NCBI RefSeq assembly: GCF_011044255.1
Contig: NZ_CP049107.1
Span: 3,283,001 to 3,347,000, forward strand
Length of the DNA stretch: 64,000 bases
Direction of reading: 5' to 3'
Source: Rhizorhabdus phycosphaerae
GTDB taxonomy: Bacteria; Pseudomonadota; Alphaproteobacteria; Sphingomonadales; Sphingomonadaceae
The first letter of the stretch is position 1. Every line of letters begins with the position of its first letter. A program made the translations under genes and the position numbers. This document shows positions 58,258-64,000 of the stretch, one piece after another. The notes beneath the pieces are model-generated. The model saw only the letters and a program-made list of their open reading frames with translations. It was not told the DNA's origin and searched no databases.

Positions 58258-59406
58258 ATGAAATTCTCGATCATCTATGAAGCGCAGATGGCGGACCCCT
58301 CGCCCGAGTCCGAGGTGCGCTGCTTCAACGAGATCGTCGAGCAGGTCCTGCTCGCCGAGGAAATGGGCTTCGACAATGTCTGGTGCGTCGAACACACGGC
58401 CCTCACCCAATATGCCCATATGTCGGCGCCCGAGACGATGCTCGCCTATCTGGCCGGCAAGACCTCGCGCATCGGCATCGGCCATGGTGTCGTCTGCCTC
58501 CCGCCCGCGATGAACCACCCGGTGAAGGTGGCAGAGCGGATCGCGACGCTGGACATCCTGTCGGGCGGTCGCGTCCATTTCGGCATGGGCAAGGGCGGAA
58601 CCCAGCAGGAAGCCGGCACCTTCGGCTATGACCTGACCGAGCTGCAGCCGATGATCGACGAGTCCATGTATCTGATCCCCAAGATCATGACGCAGGACGA
58701 GATCGAGCATGACGGCAAGTACATCCAGATCCCGCGCCGTCCGATCCATCCGAAGCCGCTGCAGAAGCCGCACCCGCCGCTCTATTATGCCTGCACGCGC
58801 GAAGCGACGCTCGAACTGGCCGGCCGTCGCGGCATCGGTGCGCTCGTTCTCGGCTTCTCGGGCCCCGAGGAAATCGCCCGCAAGAATGCGGTCTACCGCG
58901 AGAATTTCCGCAACCGGAAGATCGAGGACCAGGTCGGCGTCGTTCCGACCGAGCATCTGGCCGCCTTCTGCGCTGCCTGCGTGCTCGACGATCGCGAGGA
59001 AGCCCGCCGCATCGGTCTGCGCGGCCAGCGCTTCTTCGCCGAGGCGATCGCCCATTGGTATCAGGGTGGCCCCAAGCCCTCGATCAACGACCTGTCCGCC
59101 GAGGAGCAGGAAGCTGCGCTCAGCAAGGGCAAGGAAGCCATCGTCACCTATCTGTCGGAAGAGAAGATCGAGATCGGCGACGAGCACACCAGCAACTATT
59201 CGGTCGCGCAGGACGCATATGGCAACGCCGACGACTGCGTCCGCTATGTGACGCGGTTGCAGGATGCGGGCGCGGACGAGGTGTTGTTCCTGTTCCAGAT
59301 GGGCACCATCCCGCACGAATCGATCCTCGAGACGATCCGCAACATCGGCAACAAGGTCATCCCGCACTTCCGCGACCAGCAGAAGACCGCGATCGCCGCG
59401 GAATGA
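58258..59406 (+). CDS. LLM-class flavin-dependent monooxygenase
   Basis: This 382-residue luciferase-like TIM-barrel protein has MKFSIIYEAQ, GFDNVWCVEHT, KTSRIGIGHGVVCLP, HPVKVAERIATLDILSGGRV and the GMGKGGTQQE loop. Such enzymes use FMNH2 or F420H2. The partner reductase is not nearby. AGGAGAG precedes the ATG by about 8 nt. Its stop overlaps the SDR start (ATGA), so the two are co-translated. It resembles monooxygenases of terpenoid and cyclic-ketone pathways, but the substrate is unknown. Confidence 0.88.
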   Translation: MKFSIIYEAQMADPSPESEVRCFNEIVEQVLLAEEMGFDNVWCVEHTALTQYAHMSAPETMLAYLAGKTSRIGIGHGVVCLPPAMNHPVKVAERIATLDILSGGRVHFGMGKGGTQQEAGTFGYDLTELQPMIDESMYLIPKIMTQDEIEHDGKYIQIPRRPIHPKPLQKPHPPLYYACTREATLELAGRRGIGALVLGFSGPEEIARKNAVYRENFRNRKIEDQVGVVPTEHLAAFCAACVLDDREEARRIGLRGQRFFAEAIAHWYQGGPKPSINDLSAEEQEAALSKGKEAIVTYLSEEKIEIGDEHTSNYSVAQDAYGNADDCVRYVTRLQDAGADEVLFLFQMGTIPHESILETIRNIGNKVIPHFRDQQKTAIAAE

Positions 59407-60170
59407 CCGGCTCCATGTTCGCGAACAAGGTCGCCATCGTCACCGGTGGCGGGTCGGGGATCGGTCGTGCCGCTTCCCGGCGTCTCGCGGCGGAGGGCGC
59501 ATCGGTCGTCGTCGCCGACCTGAACGGGGAGAGCGCTGAGGCCACCGCCTCTCTCATCGTTCAGGCTGGCGGCAACGCCATCGCGGTCAAAGCTGATATT
59601 TCGAGCGATGCCGATAATGAGGCGATGTTCGATGCCGCCCAGCGCGCGTTTGGCGGGGTCGACCTGACCTTCCTCAATGCGGGCATGCTGCAGCCCTATA
59701 TTCCCTTCGACCAGGTGACCCCCGCGCTGTTCGACAAGATCATCGCGGTCAATCTGCGGGGGACCTTCCTGGGCATGCAACTCGCGCTGGCGCGCTCGCG
59801 TCCGGGCGGGGCCTGCGTCGTGACGGCGTCGGCGGCAGGCGTGATCGGCTTTTCGGAAGCCGCCGCCTATGCCACGTCGAAGCATGGCATGGTCGGGCTC
59901 GTCCGGTCTGCGGCGCGTGCCTTTGCGGAGAAGACGCTGCGGGTGAACGCGATCTGTCCGGGCATGGTGCTGACGCCCATGAACGGGCTCGAGCAGGACG
60001 ACTCGATCCAGACGGAGCTCGTCGATCCGGAATATCGCGGCGGCCTGTCGGCGCAGCACATCGCCGAAGTGGCGCTGTTCCTGCTGTCGCGCAACGCTGC
60101 CGGGGTGAACGGACAGGCGCAGCTGGTCGATGCTGCGCTGCTGTCGTCTTTCCCGCCGCTCGATCTCTAG
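59403..60170 (+). CDS. Short-chain dehydrogenase/reductase (SDR)
   Basis: This 255-residue classical SDR has TGGGSGIG, ADLNGE (NAD-preferring Asp), LNAGM in place of NNAG, TASAAG serine region, YATSKHG (Y-x-x-x-K), and the NAICPGMVLTPM loop. The ATG at 59403 overlaps the LLM oxygenase stop by 4 bp; a second ATG at 59415 is possible. It likely oxidises an alcohol in the same pathway as the LLM enzyme. It converges with the LuxR-type regulator gene (3-bp gap). Confidence 0.9.
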   Translation: MTGSMFANKVAIVTGGGSGIGRAASRRLAAEGASVVVADLNGESAEATASLIVQAGGNAIAVKADISSDADNEAMFDAAQRAFGGVDLTFLNAGMLQPYIPFDQVTPALFDKIIAVNLRGTFLGMQLALARSRPGGACVVTASAAGVIGFSEAAAYATSKHGMVGLVRSAARAFAEKTLRVNAICPGMVLTPMNGLEQDDSIQTELVDPEYRGGLSAQHIAEVALFLLSRNAAGVNGQAQLVDAALLSSFPPLDL

Positions 60171-60173
60171 GGA

Positions 60174-61295
60174 TCAGCCGGCGGGCCGAGAGAGGCTGGG
60201 CAGGCTCTGATGCACGAGTTGCACGAGCTGGCTCTGCCGCTTGACCCCGGTCTTGCCGAAGATCGACCGAAGATGCGCGCGCACGGTATTGGCCGAAATG
60301 CCGAGCCGTGCCGCCACCTCGGCTGGCGCCAGTCCCTCCGCCAGATGCGCCGCGACTGCGGCCTCGCCCTGGGTGAGGCCCAGCAAGTCGCGGATCGCTT
60401 CTGCGGAAATGCGCGGACCATGGGTCGGGTCGGTCAGGAAAAGCACCAGCGCGGGGCCGCCTCCCGCCGATATATAGTCGGGGGCCGGGGCCTGCCCCGC
60501 GACCAGGAGCAGATCCCCGGTGCCGGACGGCCGTTCGATGCGGATCGTCATGGGGGCGCCGTCTTCGCCGCGCGCCAGCCGCTCTTGGAGCTGCCTGCCG
60601 ATCACCGCATCGTCGAAGGTCAGCGCACCATTGCGCAAGGCGATCCCGTCCTGCTCGGCGAGGATCGTCGAGGCCGGGGCGTTGAGCCGCAGTACCTTGC
60701 CCCGGCGGTCGAGGATGATCAGGCCGACCGCCATCTGCGCGACCGCGCCGGCGTAGATGCGCTGCTCGGTTTCCCCGGCCGCGAGCCGCTCGAACAGCGC
60801 GAGCGCGATCCGCAGGTGGGGAACGATCTTCTCCAGCTTGCGGCGATCTTCCAGGGTGAAGCGCGGCTGGTCGGCCGCGCGCGTCAGCCGCAGGCGCAGT
60901 TCGAGCCGGCTCGCCTCGCCGATGTCGACGCCCAGTATCTCGTCACTCGTATGCTCGACGAACTCGCGGAAAGCGGTCTTGCGGTCGAGCATCGTCGCCG
61001 AGACGAAGTCCCGGAAATGTTCGACCTTGCCGTCGGGCAGGCCGATGAAGGGATCGTCGGCGAACAGCCGGCTGCTATAGTCGGCGCCGACTCCCGGGTC
61101 GGCATTGGGCGTCAGGATCATGCCCGGCTGCTCGGCCGATCGCGGCGTCAGGATCAGCGTGACCCAGGTCGCGCCCGATGCCTTCGACAGGCGGCCGAGA
61201 AAGGCCGCCCAGGGTTCTTCGTCCAGCAGGCTCGCGAACAGCGCGGCGAGCACGCCGGGCATGTCGTCATATTCTTCGGGCATCAGGTCCAGCAT
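60174..61295 (-). CDS. LuxR-family transcriptional regulator with PAS-like sensor region
   Basis: This 373-residue protein has a C-terminal LuxR/GerE helix-turn-helix (LTQGEAAVAAHLAEGLAPAE then VAARLGISANTVRAHLRSIF) and an N-terminal sensor part with a PAS-like segment (GAVAQMAVGLIILDRRGKVL, then LNAPASTIL). It has no receiver domain, so it probably binds a small molecule. The start is the ATG at 61295 or 61283; neither has a strong ribosome site. It is divergent from the esterase gene with only 16 bp between start codons, so the promoters must lie inside each other's coding region. It is the likely regulator of the cluster. Confidence 0.85.
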   Translation of the reverse strand: MLDLMPEEYDDMPGVLAALFASLLDEEPWAAFLGRLSKASGATWVTLILTPRSAEQPGMILTPNADPGVGADYSSRLFADDPFIGLPDGKVEHFRDFVSATMLDRKTAFREFVEHTSDEILGVDIGEASRLELRLRLTRAADQPRFTLEDRRKLEKIVPHLRIALALFERLAAGETEQRIYAGAVAQMAVGLIILDRRGKVLRLNAPASTILAEQDGIALRNGALTFDDAVIGRQLQERLARGEDGAPMTIRIERPSGTGDLLLVAGQAPAPDYISAGGGPALVLFLTDPTHGPRISAEAIRDLLGLTQGEAAVAAHLAEGLAPAEVAARLGISANTVRAHLRSIFGKTGVKRQSQLVQLVHQSLPSLSRPAG

Positions 61296-61311
61296 CAGGA
61301 GAGGGAATAGA

Positions 61312-62223
61312 ATGATCGATCCAGCCTTGCAGCAAATGATTGATGCCATGGCCGCCAGCGGCTTCGCCTTGCCGGACCCGCTTGAGGCGAATGCCATGCG
61401 GGCGATGATGGACAATCCCATGCCGATGCCGCCGGTCGAGGTCGCCGAAGTCCGCGACGTCGAGGTTGACGGGGCGGCAGGCCCCTTGCCCGCGCGCCTC
61501 TATCATCCGAAGCCGGGCGAGGCCCTGCCGGTCGCGGTGCTGTTCCATGGCGGCGGCTGGGTCGTCGGTACGCTCGAGACGCATGACGGCCTGGCGCGGA
61601 AGATCGCGCAGGAGGCCGGCTGTGCCGTGTTGTCGGTCGCCTACCGGCTGGCCCCCGAGCATCCCTTCCCCGCGCCGCTGCTCGACTGTGTCGCGGCGGT
61701 CGAGGGCCTGCCTGCGCGTGCAGCGGGCTTCGGCGTCGACCGCAGCCGCTATGCGGTTGTCGGTGACAGCGCGGGCGGCAATCTTGCCGCCGCGACTGCG
61801 CTGGCCCTGCGCGGCAAGCCCCATGCGCCGCTCGCGCAGCTGCTCTTCTACCCGGTGATCGACAATGATTTCGACAATGGCTCCTACCGCGCCAATGCGG
61901 CGGGTGGCTTCCTCTCGAACGAGATGATGGCCTTTTTCTGGAACGCCTATGTCGGCAATGCCCAGCCGACCGAACTGGCCGCGCCGATCCGGGCGAAGGA
62001 CCTGTCGGGCCTGCCGCCGGCCACGATCATCCTGGCCGCGAACGATCCGCTGCATGACGAAGGTTTCGCCTATGCGGTGCGGCTGCGCGAAGCCGGGGTG
62101 CCGACCGATCTCCACGATTTCTCGGGGGGCATCCACGGGTTTGCGAGCTTCTTCGGCCTTTCGCCGATCGCCGATCAGGCGGTCACGCTTGGCGCAGCGG
62201 CGCTGAAGCGCGCCTTCGCCTGA
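61312..62223 (+). CDS. HSL-family alpha/beta hydrolase (esterase)
   Basis: This 303-residue hydrolase of the hormone-sensitive lipase family has HGGGW (79-83, oxyanion hole), nucleophile S153 in GDSAGG, the acid in NDPLHDEG (D245) and H275 in GGIHGF. The N-terminal cap helices are typical. It cleaves short-chain esters or lactones in the cytoplasm. AGGAGAGGGA lies just before the ATG at 61312. Its neighbours suggest it opens an ester or lactone made by the LLM monooxygenase (Baeyer-Villiger-like chemistry), which is inference. Confidence 0.92.
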   Translation: MIDPALQQMIDAMAASGFALPDPLEANAMRAMMDNPMPMPPVEVAEVRDVEVDGAAGPLPARLYHPKPGEALPVAVLFHGGGWVVGTLETHDGLARKIAQEAGCAVLSVAYRLAPEHPFPAPLLDCVAAVEGLPARAAGFGVDRSRYAVVGDSAGGNLAAATALALRGKPHAPLAQLLFYPVIDNDFDNGSYRANAAGGFLSNEMMAFFWNAYVGNAQPTELAAPIRAKDLSGLPPATIILAANDPLHDEGFAYAVRLREAGVPTDLHDFSGGIHGFASFFGLSPIADQAVTLGAAALKRAFA

Positions 62224-62230
62224 ACAGGCG

Positions 62231-62260
62231 CAGGACGGCGGACTCGCGTTCGCCGTCCTG
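62231..62260. terminator. Candidate bidirectional terminator between convergent genes
   Basis: Perfect 10-bp arms (CAGGACGGCG 62231-62240 and CGCCGTCCTG 62251-62260) surround a 10-nt loop, between the esterase stop and the end of the FAD dehydrogenase gene. No U-run is seen. Confidence 0.55.
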
Positions 62261-62275
62261 CCAGGGCCCGGTCGT

Positions 62276-63970
62276 TCAGGCGGGTTCGTTGATCCCGATC
62301 GCATCGGCGGCGGCAAGCCATCCGAAGGTCATCGCCGGCCCGAGCGTCGCGCCGGCCCCCGGATAGGAATAGCCCATCACCGAGGCGGCAAGATTGCCGA
62401 CCGCATAGAGCCCCGGGATAGCGCTGCCATCCTCGCGCAGCACATGGGCGCGGCCGTCGGTGACGACGCCGCCATTGGTTCCGATGTCGCCCAGATAGAG
62501 GGGAATCGCATAGAAGGGCGCCTTCTCGACACTGCCGAGCGACGGATTGGGCGAGACGCGCGGATCGCCGTAGAGGCGATCATAGGTCGCATCACCCCGT
62601 CCGAAATCCTCGTCGCGGCCCTGCGCGACCATGGTGTTGAAGCGGTGGACCGTGGCCTTCAGCGTGGCCGGGTCGAGCTTCATCTTCTCGGCAAGAGCCT
62701 CGATGGTCGATGCCTTGACCAGAACCTGGCGGACATTCGCGGGCAGCATCGCGTCGGGGAAGCCCGGTATCACTGGTCCCGCCGGATAGCGGGCGCGATA
62801 GCGCGCATCGAAGACCAGCCAGCTGGGATCAGTGCAGGCGCCCGGCCGATGGCGGGCCATCATCGCTTCGCCGAAGCGGTGATAGGACAGCGCCTCATTG
62901 GCGTAGCGCTTGCCCGCCTGGTTGACGATGATCGAATAGGGCAGGGCCCGCTCGACCGTCGACAGCCGCGCGCGATCTTCGCCCGGAATGCGGAAGACGG
63001 GCGCCCACCACGCCGAATCGAGGTTGCGCGTCGCGGCGCCCAATTTCATCGCGGCGAGCAGCGCATCGCCCTCGTTGTTGATCTGCGAGCCGCTCGCCTG
63101 TGGCTGGTGCGCGCCTGGCAGATGTTCCTCGCGCAGCGCGGCGTTGCGCTCGAAACCGCCTGCGGCAAGGATAACGCCCCGGCGTGCGCCGATGCGCAAT
63201 TCCCGGCCTTCATGACGGACGGTGGCGCCCACCACCCTGCCGCCCTCTTCGATCAGGCCGGTGAAGGGGCTCTTCAGCCAGAAGGTCGCGCCGGTCCGGT
63301 CGAGTGCCTTGCGGAGCTGCGCCATCAGCGCGGTGCCGAGGGTCAGGCGCCGGTCGCGCGGGCTGCGCAGCCGCTGCGGAATATCGAGCCAGTAGCCAGC
63401 CATGACCTTGAGCGTGACGCCGAGCCAGCCCTTGGGGCGGAACAGGACGGTGTTCGTCTCCGACAACTTCCAGTTGATCCGGCCCCACAGGCTGGCGGCC
63501 GGCGAGGCGCGCTGCATCGTGTCGAAGGTCGCGCGGTCCATCGTCCGCGCATCGACCTCGCCCGGCATCAGATGGGTGCGGAAGCCGTCGCGGCTGCCCT
63601 CCGTCTCGGGATAATAATCGGGATAGGGCAGGGCGGCATATTCGACGTCCGCCTCGCGCTCGATCCAGGCGAGCATGCGGTGGGCGTTGTCGATGAAGGC
63701 GTGGATCTGTTCGTCCTTGACGTTCGGCGCGGTCAGCCGGCGGACATAGCCGAAGGCTTCCTCGAGATCGTCGGGCCGGCCGGCCGCTGCGGCGAGATGG
63801 CTGCCGGGGATCCAGATACCGCCGCCCGACGTTGCCGACGTGCCGCCCCACAGATCACCCTTTTCAGTCACGAGAACATCGGCACCTGCCTTGGCCGCGC
63901 GCAGCGCCGCCACCAGCGCGGCAGCGCCCGACCCGACCACCAGCAGATCCACTTCCCGATCGAACGCCAT
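62276..63970 (-). CDS. FAD-dependent dehydrogenase, 3-ketosteroid delta1-dehydrogenase-like
   Basis: This 564-residue flavoprotein has the FAD fold LLVVGSGAAALVAALRAAKA, WGGTSATSGGGIWIPG (the KstD-type FAD loop), AAGGFERN, and the C-terminal GLYAVGNLAASVMG and YSYPGAGATLGPAMTFG motifs. These match the 3-ketosteroid delta1-dehydrogenase/3-oxosteroid branch. It has no signal peptide, unlike the relative at 7343-9088. It would introduce a double bond next to a ring ketone. A G-rich ribosome site (GGGAGGGG) is 4-5 nt before the ATG. The substrate need not be a steroid. Confidence 0.87.
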   Translation of the reverse strand: MAFDREVDLLVVGSGAAALVAALRAAKAGADVLVTEKGDLWGGTSATSGGGIWIPGSHLAAAAGRPDDLEEAFGYVRRLTAPNVKDEQIHAFIDNAHRMLAWIEREADVEYAALPYPDYYPETEGSRDGFRTHLMPGEVDARTMDRATFDTMQRASPAASLWGRINWKLSETNTVLFRPKGWLGVTLKVMAGYWLDIPQRLRSPRDRRLTLGTALMAQLRKALDRTGATFWLKSPFTGLIEEGGRVVGATVRHEGRELRIGARRGVILAAGGFERNAALREEHLPGAHQPQASGSQINNEGDALLAAMKLGAATRNLDSAWWAPVFRIPGEDRARLSTVERALPYSIIVNQAGKRYANEALSYHRFGEAMMARHRPGACTDPSWLVFDARYRARYPAGPVIPGFPDAMLPANVRQVLVKASTIEALAEKMKLDPATLKATVHRFNTMVAQGRDEDFGRGDATYDRLYGDPRVSPNPSLGSVEKAPFYAIPLYLGDIGTNGGVVTDGRAHVLREDGSAIPGLYAVGNLAASVMGYSYPGAGATLGPAMTFGWLAAADAIGINEPA

Positions 63971-64000
63971 GTCCCCTCCCGTAATCGCTTATCGTGTAAA

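Overview
This 64 kb window is high-GC alphaproteobacterial chromosome, most likely from a sphingomonad (Sphingomonas, Rhizorhabdus or a close relative). The reasons are several large TonB-dependent receptors paired with hydrolases, a FAT-GUY-type single-domain response regulator, a DUF2171 protein behind an EcfG-like promoter, a TIGR03013/PrsK/PrsR exopolysaccharide module, and REP-like palindromes of the TTCCCGCGAAGGCGGGAA type. I cannot fix the species. No phage, plasmid, complete insertion sequence, rRNA or CRISPR was seen. There is one tRNA, tRNA-Ala(CGC).

Layout. 0-7 kb: a RidA protein (cut by the window edge) and a bile-acid/Na+ symporter homologue; a three-domain GH18/NodB-deacetylase/GT2 polysaccharide enzyme; a sugar-phosphate isomerase/epimerase facing a TetR regulator; a cold-shock protein with a small unknown gene. 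7-15 kb: a Tat-exported FAD dehydrogenase with an IclR regulator, then a TonB receptor - amidohydrolase - Lrp operon and a divergent SDR. 15-24 kb: a TonB receptor - M20 peptidase pair, an APC amino-acid permease, a soluble poly-HAMP chemoreceptor and a peroxiredoxin-like protein.

24-38 kb is the most coherent block: an organosulfur acquisition island. It holds a LysR regulator, SsuC- and SsuB-type ABC subunits, a thiol dioxygenase, a multi-rhodanese, two LLM flavin monooxygenases, an FAD/NAD(P) protein, a TauD-type dioxygenase, an SsuA-type lipoprotein and a TonB receptor. The ATP-binding subunit, thiol dioxygenase and rhodanese genes overlap by 4 bp each. Related CTAT-N7-ATAG sites of LysR T-N11-A form occur before two of its transcription units, with a degenerate third copy in the divergent promoter region. 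The likely role is to bring organosulfur compounds across both membranes and release sulfite/sulfide.

38-45 kb: tRNA-Ala, a DUF2171 protein, a patatin and 3-hydroxybutyrate dehydrogenase pair, a DUF4893 lipoprotein with an M20D amidohydrolase, a receiver-only regulator and a ScfR/RamB-type regulator. 45-52 kb: mannose-1-phosphate guanylyltransferase divergent from a polyprenyl glycosylphosphotransferase - PrsK - PrsR operon, followed by a ~277-bp tandem duplication that carries REP doublets and copied the start of the next gene, a DUF815 ATPase. 52-57 kb: a PepSY / OmpR-type regulator / histidine kinase operon and an Uup-like ABC-F ATPase. 57-64 kb: a catabolic cluster (VOC protein, LLM monooxygenase, SDR, LuxR regulator, HSL-type esterase, FAD dehydrogenase) that looks suited to an ester-containing cyclic substrate, not identified.
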